A stretch of DNA of 64,000 nt from Streptomyces sp. AJS327 (lineage in GTDB: Bacteria > Actinomycetota > Actinomycetes > Streptomycetales > Streptomycetaceae), in assembly GCF_013450295.1 (NCBI RefSeq), contig NZ_SKBR01000001.1, positions 123,501 through 187,500 of the forward strand, given 5' to 3'. Both the position numbers and the translations under genes were made by a program. Position 1 is the stretch's first letter; each line of letters opens with the position of its first letter. Of the stretch, positions 54,006 to 62,731 are shown one piece after another. Under the pieces are notes generated by a model that did no database searches, was not told the DNA's origin, and was given only the letters and a program-made list of their open reading frames with translations.

Positions 54006-54404
54006 GTGAGCCCCGTCCGTCGCTGTTCGCGCACCGCGTGCGGCCGTCCCGCCGTCGCGACGCTGACCTACGTCTACGCGGACTCGACCGCCGTGCTCGG
54101 CCCGCTCGCGACCTACGCCGAGCCCCACTGCTACGACCTCTGCGCCGAGCACTCCGAGCGCCTGACCGCACCGCGTGGCTGGGAGGTCGTCCGCCTCGCC
54201 CTCGACACCGGCCCCACCCGCCCCAGCGGGGACGATCTGGAGGCGCTGGCCAACGCCGTCCGGGAGGCGGCCCGTTCGCCGCGCCGCGACCCCGACGCCC
54301 CCGGGCCGACGGACGCGCTCGGCGGAGCCGACGGCCGGGACGCCGACCCGATGGAGGTCGCCCGCCGCGGTCATCTGCGCATTCTGCGCTCGCCCGAGCC
54401 CTGA
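54006..54404 (+). CDS. DUF3499-family zinc-ribbon-like protein
   Basis: 132 aa from the GTG at 54006; an in-frame GTG at 53958 would add 16 residues, and neither has a strong ribosome site. The conserved N-terminal domain has two Cys pairs, RRCSRTACG (Cys7, Cys12) and HCYDLCAEH (Cys42, Cys46), a plausible zinc ribbon. LTYVYADSTAVLGPL and RGWEVVRL complete the family signature. The second half is Pro/Asp/Gly-rich and ends RGHLRILRSPEP. Widely conserved in actinobacteria next to manB, as I recall. Function unknown. Confidence 0.83.
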   Translation: MSPVRRCSRTACGRPAVATLTYVYADSTAVLGPLATYAEPHCYDLCAEHSERLTAPRGWEVVRLALDTGPTRPSGDDLEALANAVREAARSPRRDPDAPGPTDALGGADGRDADPMEVARRGHLRILRSPEP

Positions 54405-54473
54405 GCGCCCCCTCCCACGGGCTCCCCGGGAGGCGTCCGTCGCCGTCTCAGCGACCGCCGGTAGATTTGGGCT

Positions 54474-54523
54474 CGTTCTGGACGGTTGCTGGACTGTTCT
54501 GGATCGTTCTGGACTTCGTGGAT
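54474..54523 (+). repeat. Phased GTTCTGGA-type repeats upstream of manB
   Basis: CGTTCTGGAC, GGTTGCTGGAC, TGTTCTGGAT and CGTTCTGGAC follow one another at 10-11 bp spacing from 54474 to about 54514, ending some 30 bp before the manB start. They may form a multi-site operator. Confidence 0.55.
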
Positions 54524-54542
54524 GCCGATGAGAGGGCTGACC

Positions 54543-55910
54543 GTGGCTGATCTGTCGCAGATCGTGAAGGCGTACGACGTGCGCGGTGTGGTGCCCGACC
54601 AGTGGGACGAGTCGACCGCCGAACTCCTCGGCGCCGCCTTCGTGGAGGTGACCGGGGCGCGGGCGATCGTGGTCGGCCACGACATGCGCCCCTCGTCGCC
54701 CGGACTGACCCGCGCCTTCGGCCGTGGCGCCGCCGCGAACGGCGCGGACGTCACCGAGATCGGGCTCTGCTCGACCGACGAGCTGTACTTCGCCAGCGGT
54801 CTGCTCGACCTGCCCGGCGCGATGTTCACCGCGAGCCACAACCCCGCCCGGTACAACGGCATAAAGCTGTGCCGCGCCGGTGCCGCCCCGGTCGGGCAGG
54901 ACTCCGGACTCGGCGAGATCCGCGCGCTGGTCGAGGAGTGGAGCGCGGACGGCGCCGCCACCGGCCCGGCGCGCGCGGAGCGCGAGGGCCGCGTCGTCCA
55001 GCGCGACGTGCTCGGTGACTACGCCGCGCACCTGCGGTCGTTGGTCGACCTGTCCGCCATCCGGCCGCTCCGGGTCGCCGTCGACGCGGGCAACGGCATG
55101 GGCGGCCACACCGTCCCCACGGTCTTCGAGGGCCTGCCACTCGAACTCGACGCGCTCTACTTCGAGTTGGACGGCACCTTCCCCAACCACGAGGCGAACC
55201 CGCTGGATCCGGCGAACATCGTCGACCTGCGGGCACGCGTGCGGGAGACCGGAGCCGACATCGGGCTCGCCTTCGACGGCGACGCCGACCGCTGCTTCGT
55301 CGTGGACGAGCGGGGCGAGCCGGTCTCCCCCTCGGCGATCACCGCGCTGGTCGCCGAGCGCGAACTGGCGAAGGACCCGGGCGCCACGGTCATCCACAAC
55401 TGCATCACCTCCTGGTCGGTCCCCGAGGTCGTCCGGGAGAGCGGCGGCACGCCCGTCCGCACCCGCGTCGGGCACTCCTTCATCAAGGAGCAGATGGCCC
55501 ACACCGGGGCGATCTTCGGCGGGGAGCACTCCGCGCACTACTACTTCCGCGACTTCTGGAACGCCGACACCGGCATGCTCGCCGCCCTGCACGTCCTCGC
55601 CGCGCTCGGCGGACAGCCCCGGCCGCTCTCCGAACTCGTCGCCCGGTACGACCGGTACGCCGCCTCCGGCGAGATCAACAGCACCGTGGACGACCAGACG
55701 GCCCGGGCCAGCGCCGTACGCGCCGCCTACGCGGACCAGGACGGCCTCACCCTCGACGAACTCGACGGGCTCACCGTGACGTCCGACGACTGGTGGTTCA
55801 ACCTGCGCGCCTCCAACACCGAACCGCTGCTCCGGCTGAACGTCGAGGCGCGGGACACCGGCACCATGGAGCGGGTGCGGGACGAGGTGCTGCGCCTCGT
55901 CCGCGACTGA
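54543..55910 (+). CDS. manB: Phosphomannomutase/phosphoglucomutase
   Basis: Interconverts mannose-6-phosphate and mannose-1-phosphate (and often the glucose forms). 455 aa. The frame opens at 54486, but the GTG at 54543, with GAGAGGGC upstream, starts at the conserved [14 protein letters not shown]. The phosphoserine is Ser98 in TASHNP. Metal-binding DGDADR gives Asp245/247/249. [19 protein letters not shown] is the sugar-specificity loop, GEHS typical of dual-specificity enzymes. [15 protein letters not shown] binds phosphate. It heads the sugar-activation set with the SIS protein and manA, feeding GDP-mannose for glycans. Confidence 0.96.
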   Translation: MADLSQIVKAYDVRGVVPDQWDESTAELLGAAFVEVTGARAIVVGHDMRPSSPGLTRAFGRGAAANGADVTEIGLCSTDELYFASGLLDLPGAMFTASHNPARYNGIKLCRAGAAPVGQDSGLGEIRALVEEWSADGAATGPARAEREGRVVQRDVLGDYAAHLRSLVDLSAIRPLRVAVDAGNGMGGHTVPTVFEGLPLELDALYFELDGTFPNHEANPLDPANIVDLRARVRETGADIGLAFDGDADRCFVVDERGEPVSPSAITALVAERELAKDPGATVIHNCITSWSVPEVVRESGGTPVRTRVGHSFIKEQMAHTGAIFGGEHSAHYYFRDFWNADTGMLAALHVLAALGGQPRPLSELVARYDRYAASGEINSTVDDQTARASAVRAAYADQDGLTLDELDGLTVTSDDWWFNLRASNTEPLLRLNVEARDTGTMERVRDEVLRLVRD

Positions 55911-56131
55911 CGGCCCGGCCCTCGGTCTCCGGCCCCGGCCGGTCTCCGGACCTCCGGTTCCGGCCCGGCCGCGGAGCCGGGTCCGGGGCGCCCGTCGTGG
56001 CTGGCCGGCGAGCTGGGGCGGGAAGGGCCCACCGCGTACCGCGCGGCCCGGCGGGGTGCCCCGGGGCGGCGGGAGGCCGCCGACCGGGCGGTACGCTGAA
56101 CGCACCGTCACCACATCGTCCGGAGGACACC

Positions 56132-56311
56132 ATGCCGCTCGAAGCCGGTCTCCTGGAGATCCTCGCCTGCCCGGCGTGCCACGCGCCGCTCCGCGAAGCG
56201 GGCGACGAGCTGATCTGCACGGGCGAGACCCCGGCCTGCGGTCTCGTCTACCCCGTCCGGGACGGCATCCCCGTACTGCTGGTGGACGAGGCCCACCGCT
56301 CCACCGACTGA
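56132..56311 (+). CDS. Trm112-family small zinc-ribbon protein
   Basis: 59 aa from the ATG at 56132 with GGAGGA upstream. Four cysteines, Cys13 and Cys16 in CPACHAPL, then Cys29 and Cys36, could bind zinc. [15 protein letters not shown] is the Trm112/YcaR signature. Trm112 relatives activate methyltransferases; the bacterial partner here is unknown. It lies between manB and the SIS gene, an arrangement I recall as conserved in Streptomyces. GGTACGCT at 56090-56097 may belong to its promoter. Confidence 0.9.
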   Translation: MPLEAGLLEILACPACHAPLREAGDELICTGETPACGLVYPVRDGIPVLLVDEAHRSTD

Positions 56312-56749
56312 GCCCACCGGCCCCGGCCCCGCCCGTCGGGGCCACCGTCCGTCACCCTCCGCCCGCCCTCCGCGGCCGTCACCCCGGCCGTCCGGACGTG
56401 CCGGGCGACCCAGCCCGGGCCCAGCTGGCCCGGCCCGCGCCGGAGGCGGGGACCGAGGCCACGGCACGCGCCGGACCGGCGAGCGTGCCACCCCGGGACG
56501 GACCCCGATCGGCCGCCCGGCCCGCCCGTCCGGCGACAACCCGCCGCCGCACCGCGCGCTCGGTACCGCACCCCGGCCACCGGACCGGCGGTGCCCGCCA
56601 CTTCGGGTCCTGGCACCTCCCGTCACCCGCCGAACCACCGGCCCGACGCTCCGCCCAGGACAGCCGCCACCCGGTACCCGCCGGGTACGCTCTCGCACGC
56701 CGGATCCCGCTCCGGCGTACCCCGGCACTGGATCGGAGGCGCACTGCCC
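56312..56749 (+). other. Intergenic region between the Trm112 and SIS-domain genes
   Basis: About 440 bp of GC-rich sequence with no supported gene. GTACCCG (56674-56680) and CGGGTAC (56682-56688) form a 7-bp inverted repeat with one central base, and it overlaps a GGTACGCT element (56684-56691) 58 bp before the next start. GGAGG at 56735-56739 is the ribosome site. Confidence 0.5.
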
Positions 56750-57970
56750 GTGCTTGACGAGTCCCTCCTCGACGCCCCCGAGGCGCTGACCCGAGCCGAC
56801 ACCGACGACCTGCTGCGCGGCGCCGCCGAGGCCGGCGCCCGGGTGCGCGCCGGAGCGCGCGCCGCCGCCGAGGCCGGACTGACCGCGCTGCGGCCGGAGG
56901 GCCGCCCGCGCGCCGTGCTGCTGGCCGGGCCCGGAGCGGCCACCGTCTGCGCCGCCGAACTGCTCGGGGCGCTCGGGAACGGCAACGCGCCGGTCACCGC
57001 GCTCCGTCCCACCGGGGCGCGAGCCACCGCGGACGCGCTCCGCTGGTCGCTGCCCGGCTGGGTCGGCCCCCTCGACCTGCTGCTGGTCCACGGCCCCGAG
57101 GGCACCGAGCCCGGGCTGACCGCCCTGGTGGAACAGGCGTACCGGCGCGGCTGCACGGTACTGGCCCTCACCCCCGAGAGGAGCCCGCTCGCCGACGCGG
57201 TGGGCGAGACCCGGGGCATGACGCTGCCGCTACCCACGCGCCCGCGGGCGACCGGCACCCCGCCGGCGGGCGCCGGTGAGTTCGGCGGCTCGCCCGCGCG
57301 GGGCGCCGCCGCCCCGCCGGAGACGTACCCCGGTGTGCCCGATCACCGCACGCCACCCGGCGCGCTCTGGGACCTGCTGACCCCGCTCCTGGTACTGCTC
57401 GACCGGCTCGGGCTGCTCCACGCGCCCGGGCCCGCCGTCGAGGCGCTCGCCGACCGGCTCGACGAGACCGCGCGGAACTGCGGCCCGGCCCGGCCGACCT
57501 ACGGCAACCCCGCCAAGACCCTCGCCACCGAACTCGCCGACACCTTCCCGCTGTTGTGGAGCGAGGGACGGGCGGCGGACGCGGTCGCGCGGGCGTGGGC
57601 TGGGCAGGTCGCGGCGCGCCTCGGCCGTCCCGCCCTCGCCGCCCCGCTGCCGGAGGCGATAGCGGCCCACGGCCCGCTGCTGGCCGGGGCGTTCGCGCCC
57701 GCCGCCGACCTGGACGACTTCTTCCGCGACCGGGTCGACGAGCCCGAGCCCACCCGGGCCCGGGTGGTGCTGCTCCGGGACACCACGGCAGACGGCGAGT
57801 CCGCCACCGGCACCGCCCGCGACCTCGCGCTCGCCCACCACACCCCGATCAGCGAACTGGACCCCACCGAGGGCGGCGGCGCGCTGGAGGCGGCGGCGGA
57901 GCTGTTCGCCACCCTGGAGTTCGCCACCGTTTACCTCACGCTCGCCAGCGACGCGTCAGCTGGGCCCTGA
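56750..57970 (+). CDS. SIS-domain protein, phosphoglucose/phosphomannose isomerase-like
   Basis: 406 aa from the GTG at 56750 (GGAGG upstream); the frame is open earlier but without support. LDESLLDAPEALTRADTDDLL starts the protein, followed by a SIS sugar-phosphate-binding fold: VLLAGPGAATVCAAELLGAL, LLLVHGPEGTEPGL and CTVLALTPERSPLADAV. The C-terminal half (NCGPARPTYGNPAKTLATEL, LPLLWSEG-type strands, LAHHTPISELDP) resembles bifunctional phosphoglucose/phosphomannose isomerases. Position between manB and manA supports a role in mannose phosphate metabolism. Residues about 165-200 are a Pro/Gly/Ala insertion. Activity is not certain, since the classical Glu/His isomerase residues are hard to place. 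Confidence 0.83.
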   Translation: MLDESLLDAPEALTRADTDDLLRGAAEAGARVRAGARAAAEAGLTALRPEGRPRAVLLAGPGAATVCAAELLGALGNGNAPVTALRPTGARATADALRWSLPGWVGPLDLLLVHGPEGTEPGLTALVEQAYRRGCTVLALTPERSPLADAVGETRGMTLPLPTRPRATGTPPAGAGEFGGSPARGAAAPPETYPGVPDHRTPPGALWDLLTPLLVLLDRLGLLHAPGPAVEALADRLDETARNCGPARPTYGNPAKTLATELADTFPLLWSEGRAADAVARAWAGQVAARLGRPALAAPLPEAIAAHGPLLAGAFAPAADLDDFFRDRVDEPEPTRARVVLLRDTTADGESATGTARDLALAHHTPISELDPTEGGGALEAAAELFATLEFATVYLTLASDASAGP

Positions 57971-58010
57971 CTCTCCCAACGCACCATCCTTCCCGTGAGG
58001 GGCGCACTCC

Positions 58011-59573
58011 ATGGACCGCCTTGAGAACACCATCCGTCCCTACGCCTGGGGCTCGACCACCGCCCTGCCCTGGCTGCTGGGCACCGAACCGACGGGGGAG
58101 CCACAGGCCGAGCTGTGGATGGGGGCGCACCCCAGCGCCCCCTCCCGGGTCCTGCGGGACGCGGAGCCCCGGCCGCTGTCCGAGGTCATCGCCGCCGATC
58201 CGGAGCGCGAGCTGGGCCCACGGGTGCTGAACGCCTTCGGGCCACGGCTCCCCTTCCTGCTCAAGGTGCTCGCGGCGGCGGCTCCGCTCTCCCTCCAGGT
58301 ACACCCGGACCGGGAGCGGGCCCGCGAGGGCTTCGAGGACGAGGAGCGGCGCGGCCTCCCCCGGGACGCGCCGGACCGCAACTACCCGGACAGCGGCCAC
58401 AAGCCCGAACTCGTCTGCGCGCTCACCGAGTTCGAGGGCCTCTGCGGGTTCCGGCCCGCGGCCGAGGCGGCGGAGCTGCTCGCCGCGCTGAACGTGGACG
58501 GGCTCACGCCGTACGTCGACATCCTGCGCGCCACCCCCGAGCGGGGCGCGCTCCGCGAGGTCCTCACCGCCGTCCTCACCGCCGACCGCGCGGAGATCGC
58601 CGTCACCGTGGCGGAGGCCGCCGCGGCAGCCGAGCGCCTGGCGGGACCGGCGGCCGACGGCGAGCGGGAGGCCGAGGACGCGCGGGCCGTTGACGACGTT
58701 GACGAGGTACGCGACGTACGCGACGGCCCGGAGGCGCGCCACCTGCCGGACGCCCCGGACGAGACCCCGCGCACCACCGCGGATACCGCCTTCGTCCCGC
58801 CCGACCCGGTCGACCCGCGTCGGCCGGACGCTCCGGAGGCGTGGCCCGGAGCGCCCGGCGCCTTCCGCACCGCTCCCGCCCCCGGCGAGATCACCCCCGC
58901 CCCCGCCGGACCCCCGGACGCCGTCCCGTTCGGCGCGAGCCCGCCCCTGGCGGCGCCCCCCACTGGCGAGGCGGACCCCCACTCCGGCGAGGCGACCCCC
59001 CGCACGGCACCGACGGCCCCGCACGCCCGGGCCTACGCCGCGTACGCCGACATCGCCCGGCACCACCCCGGAGACCCCGGCGTCATCGCCGCGATGCTGC
59101 TCAACCACGTCCGGCTGCAACCGGGAGAGGCGCTGTACCTCGGCGCCGGAGTCCCGCACGCCTACCTGCGTGGCCTGGGCGTCGAGATCATGGCCAGCTC
59201 GGACAACGTGCTGCGCTGTGGGCTGACCCCCAAGCACGTGGACGTCGCCGAACTCCTGCGCGTGGTCCGCTTCGACCCGGCCCCGCCGCGCGTCCGGCGG
59301 CCGGAGGCCACGCCGGACGGCGAGGAGCGCTACGACACCCCCGCCGAGGAGTTCCGCCTCTCGCGCCTGGTGCTCGCGCCCGGTGCCGCCCCCCGCGAAC
59401 TCCGCGCCCCCACACCGCAGATCCTGCTGTGCACCGCCGGCAGTCCGCGGGTGACCGGTGCCGACGGTGCCGAACTCACCCTGGGTCGTGGGCAGTCGGT
59501 GTACGTCCGGCCGGACGAGCCCCTGGCCGTCTCCGGTGGCGGTACGCTCTTCCGCGCCACCGTGGCCGTATGA
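58011..59573 (+). CDS. manA: Mannose-6-phosphate isomerase (class I) with 125-residue insertion
   Basis: Zinc cupin that interconverts fructose-6-phosphate and mannose-6-phosphate. 520 aa, against about 390 in usual bacterial enzymes. Zinc ligands are all present: LSLQVHPDRE (Gln96, His98), GHKPELV (Glu133) and GVPHAYLRG (His383). The catalytic Arg region LGVEIMASSDNVLRCGLTPKH follows. The extra length is a single insertion, about residues 214-338 (58650-59024). It is Pro/Ala/Asp/Glu-rich and low-complexity, lying between the helical domain and the second cupin half and just before YADIARHHPGDPG. The enzyme should still fold. Start ATG 58011, 40 bp after the SIS gene. Confidence 0.93.
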   Translation: MDRLENTIRPYAWGSTTALPWLLGTEPTGEPQAELWMGAHPSAPSRVLRDAEPRPLSEVIAADPERELGPRVLNAFGPRLPFLLKVLAAAAPLSLQVHPDRERAREGFEDEERRGLPRDAPDRNYPDSGHKPELVCALTEFEGLCGFRPAAEAAELLAALNVDGLTPYVDILRATPERGALREVLTAVLTADRAEIAVTVAEAAAAAERLAGPAADGEREAEDARAVDDVDEVRDVRDGPEARHLPDAPDETPRTTADTAFVPPDPVDPRRPDAPEAWPGAPGAFRTAPAPGEITPAPAGPPDAVPFGASPPLAAPPTGEADPHSGEATPRTAPTAPHARAYAAYADIARHHPGDPGVIAAMLLNHVRLQPGEALYLGAGVPHAYLRGLGVEIMASSDNVLRCGLTPKHVDVAELLRVVRFDPAPPRVRRPEATPDGEERYDTPAEEFRLSRLVLAPGAAPRELRAPTPQILLCTAGSPRVTGADGAELTLGRGQSVYVRPDEPLAVSGGGTLFRATVAV

Positions 59574-59606
59574 GCGTCGGCCACACCGTCGGAAGGGGAA
59601 CGCGCC

Positions 59607-60527
59607 GTGAGCGCAGCAGGGGGAACCAAGGCGATCGTCGCCGCGCTGACCGCCAATCTGGCCATCGCGGTCAGTAAGTTCGCGGCGTTCGTCTTCAGCG
59701 GCTCGTCCTCCATGCTCGCCGAGGGTGTGCACTCGCTGGCCGACTCCGGGAACCAGGGGTTGCTGCTCCTCGGCGGTAAGAAGGCCAAGAAGGAGGCGAG
59801 TGAACAGCACCCCTTCGGCTACGGCCGGGAGCGCTACATCTACGGGTTCCTCGTCTCCATCGTGCTGTTCACCATCGGTGGCGTCTTCGCGCTCTACGAG
59901 GGCTACGAGAAGATCAAGCACCCGCACGAGATCGAGCACTGGTACTGGCCGGTCGGCGTGCTGGTCTTCGCGATCATCGCGGAGATCTTCTCCTTCCGCA
60001 CCGCGATACGGGAGTCCAACGAGGTCCGTGGCTCCCTGAGTTGGGGCCAGTTCATCCGCCGGGCCAAGGCCCCCGAACTCCCCGTGGTGCTCCTGGAGGA
60101 CCTCGGCGCGCTGGTCGGCCTGGTTCTGGCGCTGGGCGGCGTCGGCCTCGCGCTGCTCACCGGGAACGGCGTCTGGGACGGCGTGGGCACCCTCTGCATC
60201 GGCGTGCTGCTGGTGGTCATCGCCGTCATACTCGCGGCCGAGACCAAGTCACTGCTGCTCGGTGAGTCGGCGGACGACGGGGAGCGCGAGCGCATCCGCG
60301 CCGCGCTGGTCGACGGCACGGCCATCACCAGCGTCATCCACATGCGCACCCTGCACCTCGGCCCCGAGGAACTGCTGGTCGCCGCCAAGGTCGGAGTCCG
60401 GCACAACGACCGCGCGCAGGACGTGGCGGAGGCGATCGACGCCGCCGAGACCCGAGTCCGGGAGGCCGTCCCGATCGCCCGCGTGATCTACCTGGAGCCC
60501 GACATCCTCCGCGAGACGGCCGGCTGA
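59607..60527 (+). CDS. Cation diffusion facilitator (CDF) metal transporter
   Basis: Divalent metal:proton antiporter in the membrane, 306 aa from the GTG at 59607 behind GGAAGGGG. Six helices. The metal site in helix 2 is EGVHSLADSGNQ (His42, Asp46). In helix 5 the family HxxxD is replaced by LLEDLGALVG (Glu164, Asp165), as in one bacterial subfamily. QHPFGYGRERYIYGF is the conserved loop after helix 2. The C-terminal cytoplasmic domain (from about 215) has the ferredoxin-like fold (IHMRTLHLGPEELLVAAKVG). Zinc, manganese or iron are possible. It follows manA closely and may be co-transcribed, although GGTACGCT lies 58 bp upstream. Confidence 0.92.
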   Translation: MSAAGGTKAIVAALTANLAIAVSKFAAFVFSGSSSMLAEGVHSLADSGNQGLLLLGGKKAKKEASEQHPFGYGRERYIYGFLVSIVLFTIGGVFALYEGYEKIKHPHEIEHWYWPVGVLVFAIIAEIFSFRTAIRESNEVRGSLSWGQFIRRAKAPELPVVLLEDLGALVGLVLALGGVGLALLTGNGVWDGVGTLCIGVLLVVIAVILAAETKSLLLGESADDGERERIRAALVDGTAITSVIHMRTLHLGPEELLVAAKVGVRHNDRAQDVAEAIDAAETRVREAVPIARVIYLEPDILRETAG

Positions 60528-60544
60528 CGCCCGAACCGCGACCC

Positions 60545-60582
60545 CGAGCGGGCGTGGCCGGGGCTGTGGCCGCGCCCGCTCG
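60545..60582 (+). terminator. Terminator after the CDF gene
   Basis: Arms 60545-60559 (CGAGCGGGCGTGGCC) and 60568-60582 (GGCCGCGCCCGCTCG) pair over 15 bp with one G-T pair and an 8-base loop, 18 bp past the stop. Confidence 0.8.
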
Positions 60583-61168
60583 TCCCCCTCGTGCGGCGGG
60601 CGCGCCCCGCGACTCCCGCAGCACTCCGGCGCCCGGCCCCCGCGCCCCGGGCGTGAGCTAACTCACCCCGCTCGGCGGGGCGTTCACCGACGACGGCCGC
60701 ACCACCCGCGGCGCACGCGGGACGCGGGCGACCGGGGGAACGCCCCCGCGGCCCCGCCCTCCCGTGGGAGTGACGTGACCGTGCATGTGGGTGGCCGGGT
60801 GGGGGAAGGAAGAGGCGAGTGTCTTTCCAACTGTCCACGGTGAGCGTGAGGACCCGGGCGAGAGCGGAACGACCGGCGGCGCGTGGCCGAAACCACGAGG
60901 GCCGGTCTTGTCTCCACCCCGGGCGATCCGGTCGACTGGACAGGCGGTGTAGATTCGTAGCGCGCAGACGTCGCTGCTGATGGCGGTCGGGCGGTCCGTT
61001 CCGGACCACCGAGGGAGAGAGGGCCTCCGACGGACTGAGCTGCGAGCAGGAGACGAGTGTGTCCGGTGTTCCGGAGTGGCCGATACGGCCCCCGCGCGCC
61101 GCCGCGCTCCCTCATGCGCCGCAGCACGGACCAGCCAGCCACAACCTCGACATCGAGGAGCAGCTCGC
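60583..61168 (+). promoter_or_regulatory. Long leader/control region of ahcY
   Basis: About 590 bp without a supported gene between the CDF terminator and ahcY. GTGAG-CTAA-CTCAC (60653-60666) is followed directly by a CCCCG/CGGGG hairpin. A possible -10, TAGATT (60950-60955), would give a leader of about 205 nt, but a matching -35 is not evident. I looked for the pattern of an S-adenosylhomocysteine riboswitch and saw none. GAGGAG at 61155-61160 is the ribosome site of ahcY. Confidence 0.5.
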
Positions 61169-62629
61169 ATGACGACGACCTCCACGACCGGCCAGGACTT
61201 CAAGGTCGCGGACCTCTCTCTGGCGGCCTTCGGCCGTAAGGAGATCAACCTCGCCGAGCACGAGATGCCCGGCCTGATGGCGATCCGCGAGGAGTACGCG
61301 GCCCAGCAGCCGCTCGCGGGCGCCCGTATCACCGGCTCGCTGCACATGACCGTGCAGACGGCCGTCCTGATCGAAACCCTGGTCGCCCTGGGCGCCGAGG
61401 TTCGCTGGGCGTCCTGCAACATCTTCTCCACCCAGGACCACGCCGCCGCCGCGACGGTGGTCGGTCCCGACGGCACCCCGGACGACCCGAGGGGTGTGCC
61501 GGTCTTCGCCTGGAAGGGCGAGACCCTGGAGGAGTACTGGTGGTGCACCGAGCAGGCCCTGACCTGGCCCGGCGTGCCGACCGGCGGCCCCAACATGATC
61601 CTTGACGACGGTGGCGACGCCACCCTGCTGCTGCACAAGGGCGTCGAGTACGAGAAGGCCGGTGCCGCTCCCTCCGTCGACACGGCGGAGAACGACGAGC
61701 ACCGCGTCATCCTCGAACTGCTGAACCGCACGCTCAGCGAGAGCCCGCAGAAGTGGACTCAGCTGGCCAGCGAGGTTCGCGGGGTCACCGAGGAGACCAC
61801 CACCGGCGTGCACCGGCTCTACGAGATGCACCAGGCCGGTCAGCTCCTCTTCCCGGCGATCAACGTCAACGACTCCGTGACCAAGTCGAAGTTCGACAAC
61901 AAGTACGGCTGCCGCCACTCGCTGGTCGACGGGATCAACCGCGCCACCGACGTGCTCATCGGCGGCAAGACCGCCGTCGTCTTCGGCTACGGCGACGTGG
62001 GCAAGGGCTGCGCCGAGTCGCTGCGCGGCCAGGGCGCCCGGGTGCTGATCACCGAGATCGACCCGATCTGCGCCCTCCAGGCCGCGATGGACGGCTACCA
62101 GGTCGTCACGCTGGACGACGTCGTCGCGACGGCGGACATCTTCGTGACCACGACCGGCAACAAGGACATCATCATGGCCTCCGACATGGCCAAGATGAAG
62201 CACCAGGCGATCGTCGGCAACATCGGTCACTTCGACAACGAGATCGACATGGCGGGTCTCGCCGCCATCGACGGCATCGTGAAGGACGAGATCAAGCCGC
62301 AGGTCCACACCTGGACCTTCCCGAACGGGAAGAACATCATCGTGCTGTCCGAGGGGCGGCTGCTGAACCTCGGCAACGCGACCGGTCACCCCTCGTTCGT
62401 GATGTCCAACAGCTTCGCGAACCAGACGATCGCGCAGATCGAGATCTTCACCAAGCCCGAGGCGTACCCGACCGACGTCTACGTCCTGCCCAAGCACCTG
62501 GACGAGAAGGTCGCCCGGCTCCACCTGGACGCCCTCGGCGTGCGGCTCACCACCCTGCGCAAGGAGCAGGCCGACTACATCGGTGTTCCGGTCGAGGGCC
62601 CGTACAAGCCCGACCACTACCGGTACTGA
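61169..62629 (+). CDS. ahcY: S-adenosyl-L-homocysteine hydrolase
   Basis: NAD-dependent tetrameric enzyme that splits S-adenosylhomocysteine into adenosine and homocysteine, relieving product inhibition of methyltransferases. 486 aa from ATG 61169 with GAGGAG at 8 nt. [54 protein letters not shown] (substrate Lys/Asp/His), the NAD fold [25 protein letters not shown] and the C-terminal DHYRY (NAD contact by Lys/Tyr) are all present. The roughly 40-residue insertion found in many bacterial enzymes is included ([14 protein letters not shown] follows it). Homocysteine produced would be used by the cystathionine beta-synthase at the other end of the window. Confidence 0.97.
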   Translation: MTTTSTTGQDFKVADLSLAAFGRKEINLAEHEMPGLMAIREEYAAQQPLAGARITGSLHMTVQTAVLIETLVALGAEVRWASCNIFSTQDHAAAATVVGPDGTPDDPRGVPVFAWKGETLEEYWWCTEQALTWPGVPTGGPNMILDDGGDATLLLHKGVEYEKAGAAPSVDTAENDEHRVILELLNRTLSESPQKWTQLASEVRGVTEETTTGVHRLYEMHQAGQLLFPAINVNDSVTKSKFDNKYGCRHSLVDGINRATDVLIGGKTAVVFGYGDVGKGCAESLRGQGARVLITEIDPICALQAAMDGYQVVTLDDVVATADIFVTTTGNKDIIMASDMAKMKHQAIVGNIGHFDNEIDMAGLAAIDGIVKDEIKPQVHTWTFPNGKNIIVLSEGRLLNLGNATGHPSFVMSNSFANQTIAQIEIFTKPEAYPTDVYVLPKHLDEKVARLHLDALGVRLTTLRKEQADYIGVPVEGPYKPDHYRY

Positions 62630-62673
62630 TCGCTGCCTGATCCGGTCAACTCCGGTCAGTACACGCGGTTCCC

Positions 62674-62706
62674 GGCAGGCCCCCGCCATCGAGGCGGGGG
62701 CCTGCC
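62674..62706 (+). terminator. Terminator of ahcY
   Basis: GGCAGGCCCCCGCC (62674-62687) pairs perfectly with GGCGGGGGCCTGCC (62693-62706) around ATCGA, 45 bp past the stop and 26 bp before the next gene start. Confidence 0.85.
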
Positions 62707-62731
62707 CCGCTTTCCACCCCACGGACCGAAC

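Noticed and set aside
60583..61168. S-adenosylhomocysteine riboswitch
   Set aside because: I could not find the conserved core sequence or its pairing pattern by eye; only a covariance search would settle it.
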